Assembly: GCA_017398725.1 (NCBI GenBank)
Contig: JAFQFA010000024.1
Coordinates: 1 to 64,000, forward strand
DNA length: 64,000 bases
Origin: Oscillospiraceae bacterium
GTDB taxonomy: Bacteria; Bacillota; Clostridia; Oscillospirales; Oscillospiraceae
Direction: 5' to 3'
Shown: positions 17,363 through 26,015 of the stretch, one piece after another
Position numbering within the stretch: position 1 is the first letter of the stretch
How the letters are laid out: each line of letters opens with the position of its first letter
Position numbers and translations under genes: made by a program
The notes under the pieces: model-generated
Told to the model about the DNA's origin: nothing
What the model saw: the letters and a program-made list of their open reading frames with translations, nothing else
Databases searched by the model: none

Positions 17363-18049
17363 ATGGAATATTTGCAAAACGGCTATGCCCTTGAGATTCC
17401 GGAAGGCTGTTTTCCTTTAAGCACCGATTCGGTTGCCCTTTCTGCCTTTGCAAAGCTGCCCCGTAACGCCCGGGTATTGGATCTGGGTGCCGGCTGTGGC
17501 ACGCTGGGCATGCTTCTTTGCGCCAGTTATCCGGATTGCTCCGTGGTGGGCATCGAAATAAACGAAACTGCCCATAACGCGGCCCTTGTCAATGCCCAAC
17601 GCAACGGTATCTGCCATCGCTATAGCAGTATATGCACCGACATGAGCGGGATCGAAAAAACCGTAAAAGCCGGTTCTTTCCATATTTGCATATCCAATCC
17701 CCCCTATTTTTCAGGGGGTCCGGCCAGTGCCCTCCATGGGCCTGCACGGCAAGAGCAGACCTGTACCCCGGACACACTGTTTCGCGCTGCCGCTTGGGCA
17801 CTGCAATGGGGCGGTGACTTTTTTCTGGTCCATCGTCCGGAACGGCTGGCGGAGCTTTGTGGCTTTGCTGCCAAGTACAGCTTAGAGCCGAAGGTGCTGC
17901 AGCTGCTGCGCCACCGGAAGGACGGGCCGGTGAGCCTGATCCTTTTACAATGCCGCAAGGGCGCAAAACCCGGGCTTATTTGGCAGGAACAGCATCTTTA
18001 TGAAGCAGACGGCAAAGCCTCTGCGTATTATCATTCCCTTTATCATTAG
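17363..18049 (+). CDS. TrmN6-like tRNA (adenine-N6) methyltransferase
   Basis: A 228-residue class I methyltransferase with SAM motif VLDLGAGCGTLGMLL and the NPPY motif (SNPPYFSGG) used by N6-adenine and N5-glutamine methyltransferases. The N-terminal GYALEIPEGCFPLSTDSVAL, with F-x-L-S-T-D-S-V, is the pattern of the TrmN6/YfiC/YabB group that modifies A37 of tRNA-Val. The gene sits 11 bases upstream of rsmI, the same order as in many Firmicutes (yabB next to yraL/rsmI). The exact tRNA substrate is inferred from the family. Confidence 0.82.
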   Translation: MEYLQNGYALEIPEGCFPLSTDSVALSAFAKLPRNARVLDLGAGCGTLGMLLCASYPDCSVVGIEINETAHNAALVNAQRNGICHRYSSICTDMSGIEKTVKAGSFHICISNPPYFSGGPASALHGPARQEQTCTPDTLFRAAAWALQWGGDFFLVHRPERLAELCGFAAKYSLEPKVLQLLRHRKDGPVSLILLQCRKGAKPGLIWQEQHLYEADGKASAYYHSLYH

Positions 18050-18059
18050 GAGGTTTTCC

Positions 18060-18893
18060 ATGGCGGGCATGTTATATCTGGTTCCCACCCCCATCGGCAA
18101 TTTAGGAGATATCTCCCTTCGCTGCCGTCAAACCTTGGAACAGGCGGATTTTATTGCCGCAGAAGACACCCGGGTAACATTGAAGCTTTTGAACCATCTG
18201 AATATAAAGAAAAGCCTCATCAGTTATTTCGAGCACAACAAAGCCCAAAAGGGGGAAGCCATCGTACAGCGGATCCTCGCAGGTGAGACCTGCGCTTTGG
18301 TCTCTGATGCCGGCAGTCCCGCCATCTCCGACCCCGGAGAGGAGCTGGTTCGGCAATGCGCCGAAGCAGGCATCACCGTTTGCGCCATCCCCGGCCCCTG
18401 TGCGGTAATCACAGCCCTGAGCATTTCCGGGCAGGCCACCGGCAGATTCTGCTTTGAAGGCTTTTTATCCACCGCAAAGAAGAGCCGGCGGGAGCATTTG
18501 GAATCCCTAATAGATGAACAGCGAACCATGATCTTTTACGAAGCGCCCCACAAGCTTTTGGCCACCTTGGAGAGCATGGCGCAGGTATTCGGTCCGGAGC
18601 GTCCCATCAGCCTGTGCCGAGAACTGACAAAACTTCATGAAGAGGTGGTTCGAACCACATTGGGCGGTGCCATCGAATTGTACACCCAGCAGCCGCCTAA
18701 GGGCGAGTTTGTCTTGGTGGTAGCCGGTGCACAGCCCATCCCTAAGGAAGTGCACACCACCGTGGATGCTGCGCAGCGGGTGAAAGAACTGATGGACACC
18801 GGTATGAGCCGTAAAGATGCGGTAAAGCAAACTGCGCAAGAACTGGACTTGCCGAAAAATGCAGTTTACGAAGCCGCCTTATCCCTTGAATAA
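18060..18893 (+). CDS. rsmI: 16S rRNA ribose-2'-O-methyltransferase RsmI
   Basis: RsmI methylates the ribose of C1402 in 16S rRNA, the same nucleotide that RsmH methylates on the base (rsmH is also in this window). The 277-residue tetrapyrrole-methylase-fold protein begins LYLVPTPIGNLGDISLR and carries AAEDTR, ALVSDAGSPAISDPG and IPGPCAVITALSISG, all typical. The ATG at 18060 has TTAGGAGG 6 bases upstream; the reading frame stays open further up but overlaps the preceding gene. Confidence 0.96.
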   Translation: MAGMLYLVPTPIGNLGDISLRCRQTLEQADFIAAEDTRVTLKLLNHLNIKKSLISYFEHNKAQKGEAIVQRILAGETCALVSDAGSPAISDPGEELVRQCAEAGITVCAIPGPCAVITALSISGQATGRFCFEGFLSTAKKSRREHLESLIDEQRTMIFYEAPHKLLATLESMAQVFGPERPISLCRELTKLHEEVVRTTLGGAIELYTQQPPKGEFVLVVAGAQPIPKEVHTTVDAAQRVKELMDTGMSRKDAVKQTAQELDLPKNAVYEAALSLE

Positions 18894-18897
18894 AGCC

Positions 18898-18929
18898 GGA
18901 GCGCTGCCAAAAGGCAGCGCTCCGTTTCT
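18898..18929 (+). terminator. rsmI terminator
   Basis: An 11-bp perfect stem (18898-18908 with 18913-18923), AAAA loop, then GTTTCT. It lies 4 bases past the rsmI stop. Confidence 0.8.
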
Positions 18930-18975
18930 ATCGAAACAGCAGTAGCATATGTCAATTCGCAAGCAGGATTATACA

Positions 18976-19003
18976 TTGTTTTTTCCTGTATTCGCTTTAT
19001 AAT
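18976..19003 (+). promoter_or_regulatory. Promoter of the DUF4886 lipoprotein gene
   Basis: TTGTTT (18976-18981), 16 bases, TATAAT (18998-19003), about 30 bases before the ATG. Confidence 0.7.
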
Positions 19004-19034
19004 GAGAGTATCCTACAATACAAGGAGATACATC

Positions 19035-20009
19035 ATGAAGTGCTTTAGAAAAATCATCGCCATTTTACTGAGCCTTGTGGCAATGCTCTCTCTTTGCGCC
19101 TGTGGCGGTCAGGCAGCAATCTCCGGCTCTACCGAGACCACCGGCTCTACGAAACCCGCCAAAGATCCCAACACGCCTTTGTGTGACGGCAAAACGCTGA
19201 AAATTCTGGCAATCACCAGCAGCTTCGGTTTGAACACTACCCAGCTTCTGTATGACATTGCTAAGGCTGAGGGTGCCACCGAGATCATCGTCGGTCGTCT
19301 GTATATCAGCGGCTGCTCTCTGGAAATGCATGTTGGTAACGCCAAGTCCAACGCCAACGCTTATCGTTACACAAAGATCAGCTCTACCGACGGCGTATGG
19401 AAGACCATGGAAAATGTCAGCTTGGCACAGGGCCTGAATGATGAAGCATGGGATATCATTTTTACCCAGCAGGGCGCGTCCCAGTCCGGTCAGCTCGGCA
19501 CCTACAGCAACTATGTAGAACAGCTGATGGCCTATATCAAGGAAACGAAGAAAACACCTACCGTCGGCTATGTGTGGAATGTTCTTTGGGCTTACCAGCA
19601 GGATACAGACCAAGCCGTTTTCCATAACGTTTTTAACAGCGACCAGATGTTTATGTATCAGGAAAACCTGCGGGCTGCCAAAGAAAAGGTCCTGCCCACC
19701 GGCCTTTTTGATGCACTGATCCCCAGCGGTACTGCTGTCCAAAACGCCCGCACCAGCTATTTCGGCGACACGCTGACCAAGGACACCTATCACCTGAACA
19801 ACTTGGGCCGCGTCATTGCAGGTTATACCCTTTGGTCTATCCTGACCGGCAAAGAATTGACCGAGATCAACGTAGGCCCCGTGAGCAGCTACGATCTGCC
19901 CATCGCGGTCGAGCTGACCGACGAGGACCGGAAAGTCGTTATCGAATGTGTCAACAACGCCATTAAATCCCCTTGGGAAGTCACCCCCTCTTCTTACCCC
20001 GCAAAGTAA
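19035..20009 (+). CDS. Lipoprotein with DUF4886 (SGNH-hydrolase-like) domain
   Basis: A 324-residue exported protein. A basic start (MKCFRKII), a hydrophobic stretch and a lipobox ending ..LSLCAC at about residue 21 mark a lipoprotein. After a Ser/Thr/Gly linker, the domain starts LKILAITSSFGLNTTQLLYDIA, where the block-I position of SGNH hydrolases (GNSF/GDS-like) reads ITSSFG, followed by IIFTQQGASQSG and a late D-x-Y-H-L-N segment supplying the Asp/His pair. This matches the DUF4886 family, thought to be related to SGNH esterases. The substrate is unknown. Flanked by its own promoter and terminator. Start supported by AAGGAG. Confidence 0.75.
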   Translation: MKCFRKIIAILLSLVAMLSLCACGGQAAISGSTETTGSTKPAKDPNTPLCDGKTLKILAITSSFGLNTTQLLYDIAKAEGATEIIVGRLYISGCSLEMHVGNAKSNANAYRYTKISSTDGVWKTMENVSLAQGLNDEAWDIIFTQQGASQSGQLGTYSNYVEQLMAYIKETKKTPTVGYVWNVLWAYQQDTDQAVFHNVFNSDQMFMYQENLRAAKEKVLPTGLFDALIPSGTAVQNARTSYFGDTLTKDTYHLNNLGRVIAGYTLWSILTGKELTEINVGPVSSYDLPIAVELTDEDRKVVIECVNNAIKSPWEVTPSSYPAK

Positions 20010-20020
20010 GCAGTAAACAA

Positions 20021-20054
20021 AAAAGAGCTGTCTGCACTGCAGACAGCTCTTTTC
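20021..20054. terminator. Bidirectional terminator between lipoprotein and AraC genes
   Basis: A 12-13 bp stem (20024-20035 with 20039-20050) has A-residues on its left and T-residues on its right, so it can end both convergent transcripts. Confidence 0.85.
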
Positions 20055-20070
20055 ATATTCAAGTTCCGAT

Positions 20071-20847
20071 TTATCGGTTTTCTTTGCGGTAAGTGCCGGG
20101 GGTCATGCCGGTAACGGCTTTAAACTGACGGATAAAGTGGTAATGGTTTTTATAGCCCAGCTTTTCCGCTACCGCAGGCATTGTGGCATCCCGATCCATC
20201 AGCAGAATGGTCTTTGCCTGATCCACCTTGGCACCGATCAACTCTTTTACCGGGGATACGCCAAACATTGCCTTATATACCGCGTGGAATCTGGAGGCAC
20301 TCAGAGATACCTCTTTTGCCATTTGCTCTACCGTCCAGTTTTGTTCCGGCTTGCTCATCAGTTCCAAACGAAGCTCCTGCAGCAGTTTTGCCTCCTTACT
20401 GTTGACACTTCCGCAGCCCAGATCCTCATGGATAGATCGGGACAGTTTGATCAGCAGTTCCTCCATATAGCCATCCAAAAGGCGCTCTTTATGTAGGTTG
20501 TCGCTATAAAATTCCCGTTTCATTCTACGGAACATATCTGTAATAAAACTGGGGTTAGCGGGATAGAACACTTCGCCGATGGGAAGCCCATACTCCTCCA
20601 AAAGAGGCGCTATGGATACATCGTTATGGGTCCAGTTCATTCTGGTGTCTTCCGGAAAATAGAAGCCCCGGTGCTGCATCGGGCGGGATATAATGCAGGC
20701 ATTGGGTTTTGTGCAGAGCATTTCACCGTTAACGGGGATCTGCGCAGGGCCCATAAAATGAAAGAAATTATAGTATTTCGGCACCGCTCTGGACAAACAG
20801 GAGCCGGCGCTTTGCAGCCAGTTTTGTTGGATACGAACGATCAACAT
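20071..20847 (-). CDS. AraC-family transcriptional regulator
   Basis: A 258-residue regulator: an N-terminal cupin-like sensor region (about 1-150, with GFYFPEDTRMNWTHND) and a C-terminal pair of helix-turn-helix motifs (WTVEQMAKEVSLSASRFHAVYKAMFG, given here in part, and MPAVAEKLGYKNHYHFIRQFK), ending in the conserved GMTPGTYRKE. AraC regulators of this layout respond to sugars or other small molecules. It is divergent from spmA and convergent with the DUF4886 lipoprotein; neither is an evident target, so its regulon may be elsewhere. Confidence 0.9.
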   Translation of the reverse strand: MLIVRIQQNWLQSAGSCLSRAVPKYYNFFHFMGPAQIPVNGEMLCTKPNACIISRPMQHRGFYFPEDTRMNWTHNDVSIAPLLEEYGLPIGEVFYPANPSFITDMFRRMKREFYSDNLHKERLLDGYMEELLIKLSRSIHEDLGCGSVNSKEAKLLQELRLELMSKPEQNWTVEQMAKEVSLSASRFHAVYKAMFGVSPVKELIGAKVDQAKTILLMDRDATMPAVAEKLGYKNHYHFIRQFKAVTGMTPGTYRKENR

Positions 20848-20864
20848 ATTTCATCACCGGGATT

Positions 20865-20894
20865 ATTATAAAATACCGCAGCAGAATATGTCAA
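20865..20894 (-). promoter_or_regulatory. Promoter of the AraC regulator
   Basis: Minus strand TTGACA (20889-20894), 18 bases, TATAAT (20865-20870), about 20 bases before the ATG, giving a very short leader. Confidence 0.75.
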
Positions 20895-20897
20895 TGT

Positions 20898-20926
20898 GTA
20901 TTTTTATATAGGCGCCGTCATAACCT
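20898..20926 (+). promoter_or_regulatory. Possible sigma-E promoter of spmAB
   Basis: GTATTTTT (20898-20905), 13 bases, CATAACCT (20919-20926) resembles the mother-cell sigma-E consensus, and spmAB are sigma-E genes in Bacillus. The -10 match is imperfect, so this is tentative. Confidence 0.4.
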
Positions 20927-20952
20927 CTTGTAGAGGTGATGTTTGGTTGGTG

Positions 20953-21525
20953 ATGAGTTGGATTTTTACCGGCATTTTGGGGATCAGTATCGTCTTTGCC
21001 TGCGTAACCGGACAAGGCAGCGCACTGGCTGCCGCCATTCCAAAAGGAGCGCAAAACGGAATTACACTTGCCATCTCTATGGCGGGCGCGATCAGCTTAT
21101 GGTCCGGAGTTGGGAAATTAATGGAGCACGCCGGCTTTACTGCCTTTTTATCCCGATTGCTGCGCCCTGTGCTGCACCGGGTCTTCCCTTCCACAAAAAC
21201 AGATATCACCGCAGCCGGTTATTTAAGCGCCAATATCTGTGCGAATTTTCTGGGGCTTGGAAACGCCGCCACCCCAATGGGCATTCAAGCAGCACGACGG
21301 TTGGCAAAAGGAAAGGATTATGCAACCAACGAGCTGTGCCGGCTGATCGTACTTAACACCGCGTCGATCCAGTTGATCCCGGCCACGGTGGCTGCTGTAC
21401 GGGTATCACAGGGGTGCCAAACTCCCTTTGACATCTTACCGGCTGTTTGGATCACCAGTTTTTGCTCTGCGGGGCTGGGTTTAACGGCTGCTTGGATCAT
21501 GGGAAAGGTATGGCACAATGGTTGA
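20953..21525 (+). CDS. spmA: Spore maturation protein A
   Basis: SpmA is a nucleoside-recognition (Gate) domain membrane protein needed for spore core dehydration in Bacillus, with SpmB as partner. About 190 residues with several membrane helices; family motifs are AIPKGAQNGITLAISMAGAISLWSG in part, and the SANICANFLGLGNAATPMGIQA segment. The ATG at 20953 is used; a TTG six bases earlier is better spaced from AGAGGTGAT and may be the true start. The gene overlaps spmB by 8 bases. Confidence 0.93.
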   Translation: MSWIFTGILGISIVFACVTGQGSALAAAIPKGAQNGITLAISMAGAISLWSGVGKLMEHAGFTAFLSRLLRPVLHRVFPSTKTDITAAGYLSANICANFLGLGNAATPMGIQAARRLAKGKDYATNELCRLIVLNTASIQLIPATVAAVRVSQGCQTPFDILPAVWITSFCSAGLGLTAAWIMGKVWHNG

Positions 21526-22027
21526 TTATATTGTACCGTGCCTGCTGTTTGCCGCAGCTGCAGCCACCCTGCGCAAAAAGGAAAATGCATACGATCTTAT
21601 GCTTTCCGGCGCCGCAGACGGGTTAAAACTCATGGTTCGTTTGCTTCCCTGCCTGATTCTCTTGCTGACCGCCGTGGGGATGCTACGTGCTTCCGGTGCC
21701 ATTGAGATCTTAAGCAATTGGTTATCCCCTTTCTTTTCCCTGTTCGGCATCCCGCCCGAAACCGCAATGCTTGTGCTGATTCGCCCCATCAGCGGCAGTG
21801 CCGCACTGGCGGTGGGGGCGGATCTGATGGCTCAATACGGAGTAGATTCTCTGATTGGGCGTACGGCTGCGATCATGCTGGGATCAACGGAAACCACCTT
21901 TTATACGATCAGTGTCTATTTTGGTGCAGCCGGCATCCAAAAGACCCGTTACACCCTGCCGGCAGCACTGATCGCGGATTTGACCGGATTCATTGTTGCT
22001 TCGATCACCGCAAAATGGTTATTTTAA
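21518..22027 (+). CDS. spmB: Spore maturation protein B
   Basis: The second Gate-domain membrane protein of the SpmA/SpmB pair, 169 residues. Landmarks are YDLMLSGAADGLKLMVRLLP, LIRPISGSAAL, and MLGSTETTFYTISVYFGAAGI. It overlaps spmA, so the two are co-translated. A strong bidirectional terminator follows. Its presence, with spoIVA elsewhere in the window, shows a sporulating lineage. Confidence 0.94.
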   Translation: MVDYIVPCLLFAAAAATLRKKENAYDLMLSGAADGLKLMVRLLPCLILLLTAVGMLRASGAIEILSNWLSPFFSLFGIPPETAMLVLIRPISGSAALAVGADLMAQYGVDSLIGRTAAIMLGSTETTFYTISVYFGAAGIQKTRYTLPAALIADLTGFIVASITAKWLF

Positions 22028-22033
22028 GTACTT

Positions 22034-22071
22034 AAAAAAGAAATCCCCGCAGACGTTGTCTGCGGGGATTT
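22034..22071. terminator. Bidirectional terminator between spmB and rpsU
   Basis: A perfect 14-bp stem (22041-22054 with 22058-22071) preceded by six A residues. It ends the convergent spmB and rpsU transcripts. Confidence 0.9.
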
Positions 22072-22095
22072 GCGCACAATTAGCAAGAGGGAAAA

Positions 22096-22278
22096 TTAAT
22101 AGAACTTTCTCTTGTTCTTACGGGCAGCTTCAGACTTCTGCTTACGCTTCAGGCTGGGGCTGACATAGTGCTCGCGCTTCTTAACTTCAGCGATCACGCC
22201 CTCCTTGGCACAGCTACGCTTAAAACGGCGCAGAGCGCTCTCCAGAGATTCGTTTTCCTTGACGCGAATTTCAGACAT
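22096..22278 (-). CDS. rpsU: 30S ribosomal protein S21
   Basis: S21 is a small basic protein at the 30S platform that assists mRNA selection. The 60-residue protein begins [21 protein letters not shown] and ends in a lysine-rich tail ([17 protein letters not shown] in part), both typical. The ATG at 22278 follows GGAGGGAGGG; an upstream in-frame ATG is less well placed. It is the last gene behind leuS but has its own perfect promoter. Confidence 0.97.
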   Translation of the reverse strand: MSEIRVKENESLESALRRFKRSCAKEGVIAEVKKREHYVSPSLKRKQKSEAARKNKRKFY

Positions 22279-22349
22279 GGTTTTCCCTCCCTCCGATGGC
22301 ATCCGGCTAAGTCCTGGATGCGTTCAGGGCCCAATTCTCGGGCTTAAAT

Positions 22350-22378
22350 ATTATAATTCGATTTGCCCCGATTGTCAA
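22350..22378 (-). promoter_or_regulatory. rpsU promoter
   Basis: Minus strand TTGACA (22373-22378), 17 bases, TATAAT (22350-22355): a perfect sigma-A promoter between leuS and rpsU, leaving a leader of about 65 bases that contains the pairable stretch around 22300-22340. Confidence 0.9.
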
Positions 22379-22409
22379 GTATCTTTTCTGTGATTTTAGA
22401 AATTACAGA

Positions 22410-24833
22410 TTACTTTACAATCAGGTTCACAAGCTTGTTCTTGACGACGATGGTTTTGACGATGGAACCGCCGTTCTTCTCCAAGAAACGAGCGATCTTC
22501 TCATCCGCCAGCACATTGGCGATCACAGTATCGTTATCCAGATCCGCATCCATATCCACGGTGCCGCGCATCTTGCCGTTGACCTGAACCGCCATGGTGA
22601 TCTCCGTATCCTTGCACTTTTCCTCGCTGTAGGTAGGCCAAGGCTCGTAAGCAATGGTATTATCATGGCCCAACGCCTGCCAGATCTCCTCGCCTACATG
22701 GGGGATAATGCAGGAGATCATCTTGATAAAGCCCTCGGCATACTCACGGGGGCAAGTACCAACCTTGTACACCTCATTGACAAAGACCATCATCTGTGCG
22801 ATCGCCGTGTTAAAGCCCAGCACCTCGAAATCAGAGGTGACCTTCTTCACGGTCTGGTGGTACAATTTTGTCAGTTTACCATCATCGGTATCAGTAATAT
22901 TGCCGCTCTCAGTGAAGAAATTCCAAACACGGTTGATAAACTTCTTTGCGCCGGCCACCGCAGTGGTAGACCAAGGCTTGGACACTTCCAGCGGGCCCAT
23001 GAACATCTCGTACAGGCGCAGGGTATCTGCACCGTACTCCCGAACCACATCGCTGGGATTGACCACAAACTCCGGGAATCGCTTGCCCATCTTGATGCCG
23101 TTCTCGCCCAAGATCATACCCTGATGGACCAGCTTCTTGAAGGGCTCTGCCACAGGAGACAAGCCATTATCGTACAAGAACCGGTTCCAGATACGGGAAT
23201 AGATCAAATGGCCCACCGCATGCTCAGGACCGCCCACATACAGGTCTACAGGCATCCAGTGCTTCAAAAGGGCGGGATCGCAGAACTGCAGATCGTTCTG
23301 GGGATCGATATAACGCATGAAGTACCAAGAAGAACCGGCGCTGCCGGGCATAGTAGAGGTCTCACGGATACCCTTGATCCCGTTTTGGTCGTACTTTTTC
23401 CACTCAGTTGCATTCTCCAAGGGTGCCTGACCATTGCGGCCCTTATAGTCTTCCAGCTCCGGCAGGACCAAAGGCAGCTCTTCATCCGGCAGGAACACGG
23501 TCTTTCCATCCTCGGTATATACGCAGGGAACCGGCTCGCCCCAATAGCGCTGACGGGCGAAGATCCACTCGCGGAAGTGGTAGTTATTCTTTCTTCTTGC
23601 AACGCCCTGCTTTTCCAGCTTGCAGGTAATGGCCTCTTTGGCTTCCTCCACGGTCAACCCGGTGAATTCCTCGGAGTTGATCAGCTTGCAGCCCTTACCA
23701 AGATAATCCTGCTTCTCAAAGGCGCACTCGGAAACATCCCGGCCTTCAATGACCTGAATCATAGGAATATTATGGACCTGTGCATACTCAAAGTCACGCT
23801 GATCGTGGCTGGGAACCGCCATGACCGCGCCGGTACCGTAACTGGCCAACACGAAATCACCGATAAACACAGGAACTTGTTTGCCGTTGACAGGGTTGAT
23901 GGCATAGACACCCTTCAAGGGGCAACCGGACTTGGTCTTATTCAGCTGGGTGCGATCCATATCGCTCTTTTTCACGGATTCATCGATGTAAGCAAGGACT
24001 TCTTCCTTATTCTCCACCCGATCCATCAGCTCCTGCACGATCTTGCCGTCGGGGGCCAGAACCATGAAGGTAATACCGTAGATGGTTTCGATACAGGTGG
24101 TGTAAATGGAAAACGCGCCGCCGCCCACCAGCTGGAAGTCCACCTCCACACCGGTAGACTTGCCGATCCAGTTGCGCTGGATCTCTTTGGTGGATTCGGG
24201 CCAATCGATCTCGTCCAGCCCCTCCAACAGCTTCTCAGCAAAAGCAGGCTGGTCAATGACCCACTGCATCATGTTCTTCTTCACAACAGGGAAGCCGCCA
24301 CGCTCGGATTTGCCGTCGATGACTTCGTCATTGGAAAGGACAGTACCCAATTCCTCACACCAGTTCACCGGCATTTCGATCCGCTTGGCATAGCCCGCCT
24401 CATAGAGCTTTTTGAAGATCCACTGGGTCCATTTGTAGAAAGAGGGGTCGGAAGTGGCGATGCACTTGGACCAGTCATAGTCAAAACCCAATTCCTTCAG
24501 CTGTGCAGAGAAGGTTTTAATATTCTCCTGTGTGAAGCCGTTGGGATGATTGCCGGTGGAAACAGCATACTGCTCTGCAGGCAGACCAAAGGAGTCATAG
24601 CCCATAGGGTGCAGCACATTGAAGCCCTGCATCCGCTTCATACGGGACATAATATCTGTAGCGGTATAGCCTTCGGGATGGCCCGCATGCAGGCCCACGC
24701 CGGAAGGATACGGGAACATATCCAATACATAGTATTTGGGCTTAGAAAAATCCCACACATCGGTGTGGAAGGTCTGATTCTCCTCCCAGTATTTTTGCCA
24801 TTTGGCTTCTACCGCACTATGGTCGTAAATCAT
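22410..24833 (-). CDS. leuS: Leucyl-tRNA synthetase
   Basis: LeuRS charges tRNA-Leu. The 807-residue class I synthetase has the HIGH-type motif in MFPYPSGVGLHAGHPEGY, the KMSKS-type motif MGKRFPEFV (reads KMGKR rather than KMSKS), a CP1 editing domain with TRDxRD-like and YGTGAVMAVPSHDQRDFEYA, and the anticodon-binding and C-terminal domains ending VVKNKLVNLIVK. It lies 15 bases behind rsfS in the smc operon. No T-box leader is present, as it is internal to an operon. Confidence 0.97.
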   Translation of the reverse strand: MIYDHSAVEAKWQKYWEENQTFHTDVWDFSKPKYYVLDMFPYPSGVGLHAGHPEGYTATDIMSRMKRMQGFNVLHPMGYDSFGLPAEQYAVSTGNHPNGFTQENIKTFSAQLKELGFDYDWSKCIATSDPSFYKWTQWIFKKLYEAGYAKRIEMPVNWCEELGTVLSNDEVIDGKSERGGFPVVKKNMMQWVIDQPAFAEKLLEGLDEIDWPESTKEIQRNWIGKSTGVEVDFQLVGGGAFSIYTTCIETIYGITFMVLAPDGKIVQELMDRVENKEEVLAYIDESVKKSDMDRTQLNKTKSGCPLKGVYAINPVNGKQVPVFIGDFVLASYGTGAVMAVPSHDQRDFEYAQVHNIPMIQVIEGRDVSECAFEKQDYLGKGCKLINSEEFTGLTVEEAKEAITCKLEKQGVARRKNNYHFREWIFARQRYWGEPVPCVYTEDGKTVFLPDEELPLVLPELEDYKGRNGQAPLENATEWKKYDQNGIKGIRETSTMPGSAGSSWYFMRYIDPQNDLQFCDPALLKHWMPVDLYVGGPEHAVGHLIYSRIWNRFLYDNGLSPVAEPFKKLVHQGMILGENGIKMGKRFPEFVVNPSDVVREYGADTLRLYEMFMGPLEVSKPWSTTAVAGAKKFINRVWNFFTESGNITDTDDGKLTKLYHQTVKKVTSDFEVLGFNTAIAQMMVFVNEVYKVGTCPREYAEGFIKMISCIIPHVGEEIWQALGHDNTIAYEPWPTYSEEKCKDTEITMAVQVNGKMRGTVDMDADLDNDTVIANVLADEKIARFLEKNGGSIVKTIVVKNKLVNLIVK

Positions 24834-24848
24834 TTTCTTATCCTTCCT

Positions 24849-25211
24849 TTATCCTTCGATAATAATCTCACTCAGATCTACATTCTCCGCGTCCGCCCAC
24901 AGCCGCTCCAGAGAATAAAATTCGCGGGCCTCCTCCGTAAACACATGGACCACGATGGAACCGAAATCCAGCAGTTCCCAGCTGTTGCCCCGGTGACCTT
25001 CCCGGCCCAGCATCGGCTCGCCCAGCTGCTCCAAGGTGTACTCTGCATGATCGCATAGTGTCTTAACGTGGGTATTGGAAGTACCGGTGCAGATCAGGAA
25101 ATAATCAGCCAATGTGCTGACCTTGTCGATTTTCAAAAGGCGGATATCCATGCCTTTTTTGCTATCGAGGGCTTTGGTGACTTCATAGGCCACTTCTTTT
25201 GCTGTTAACAT
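24849..25211 (-). CDS. rsfS: Ribosome silencing factor RsfS
   Basis: RsfS binds ribosomal protein L14 and blocks subunit joining during starvation. The 120-residue protein has the family stretch LADYFLICTGTSNTHVKTLCDH and GNSWELLDFGSIVVHVFTEEAREFYSLERLWADAE (both shown in part). It overlaps the end of yqeK by 7 bases, the usual order in Firmicutes. Confidence 0.95.
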   Translation of the reverse strand: MLTAKEVAYEVTKALDSKKGMDIRLLKIDKVSTLADYFLICTGTSNTHVKTLCDHAEYTLEQLGEPMLGREGHRGNSWELLDFGSIVVHVFTEEAREFYSLERLWADAENVDLSEIIIEG

Positions 25212-25978
25212 GTTTTATTCATCCTTTCATCCAGCCACTGCAATGCTTCCTGAGATTCTTTGGAAATCTCCCTGTTTTGCAGCCGCAGCATGGAAATCGT
25301 CATTTCTAGGCCGGTCTTTAACGCAAGATCAATATCCCGGAAAGCCAGCTCCCGGAGCTCCTCTACCCCGGGGAAATCCCGGTTGGGCTCCATGTAATCG
25401 GCAACATAGATAATCTTTTGCAGAAGATTCATATTTGCCTTGCCGGTGGTATGTGAACGGACCGCCTCCACCACAGCCTGATTCTCTCCAAAGATCCGCT
25501 GTGCTACCAGTGCGCCTGTTAAGGCATGGAGCGTCTTGGGGTTTTCCTTGGAAAAATCGTCCAACATTGTACCATAGGCCCGGCACAATGTCAATTGCAG
25601 GGGACCGTCCAACGCCTTGGTAATATCGTGCAGCAAACCTGCCCGCCCGGCATCGGTTTCATCCGCGCCCCATTTCTTTGCAAGGGCAATGGCGGCATCC
25701 CGGCACCCGAGGACATGTCTGACTCTGGAAGGCTTCAGCAGGGATATGACCACCTGCTCCAGTTGTTCCATGGAAAGTCCGCGACAATTGTAGGCACCAT
25801 TGGCTCGGATGCGGTCTGCCGCCCCGGGGGGTAACAGCTCATCCGCACAATCGAAGCACAGCATCCTGTGCAGATCCTCAGCAGAAATTTCCACAGCCGG
25901 ATTTTCTGCCAGCAGTTGCCGGACATCATCGATTTGGGGAATCATACCCCCAGAAACATCAACGCCGTTTTCTTTCAC
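25205..25978 (-). CDS. yqeK: YqeK-type HD hydrolase with a NadD C-terminal remnant
   Basis: YqeK proteins are HD-domain phosphohydrolases that split Ap4A symmetrically. The HD part (about residues 80-257) shows RVRHVLGCRDAA, GLLHDITKAL (the HD pair), AVRSHTTG and IIYVADYMEPNRDFPGV. The first 70 residues are not part of YqeK. They read like the end of nicotinate-nucleotide adenylyltransferase NadD: AVEISAEDLHRML resembles the ISSTEIR motif, and LLPPGAADRIRANGAY resembles the LVPxxVxxYIxxxxLY ending. NadD is normally encoded just before yqeK. Here the nucleotide-binding domain is gone and there is no room for it after yhbY. The GTG start has AAGGAG upstream. Confidence 0.85.
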   Translation of the reverse strand: MKENGVDVSGGMIPQIDDVRQLLAENPAVEISAEDLHRMLCFDCADELLPPGAADRIRANGAYNCRGLSMEQLEQVVISLLKPSRVRHVLGCRDAAIALAKKWGADETDAGRAGLLHDITKALDGPLQLTLCRAYGTMLDDFSKENPKTLHALTGALVAQRIFGENQAVVEAVRSHTTGKANMNLLQKIIYVADYMEPNRDFPGVEELRELAFRDIDLALKTGLEMTISMLRLQNREISKESQEALQWLDERMNKTC

Positions 25979-26015
25979 GGATACGCTCCTTCCCTACTTT
26001 GGACGGATAAACCTC

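Noticed and set aside
22279..22409. Riboswitch or T-box in the rpsU leader
   Set aside because: The leader is only about 65 bases, with no T-box or specifier-like sequence; the promoter alone explains the gap.
22665..25058. Very long open frame on the plus strand opposite leuS/rsfS (797 codons), and similar ones opposite ftsZ/ftsQ, smc, the lysozyme and the nag genes (up to 809 codons)
   Set aside because: They mirror real, motif-rich genes, have no ribosome sites of their own, and show repetitive histidine/arginine-rich antisense composition; they are products of codon bias.
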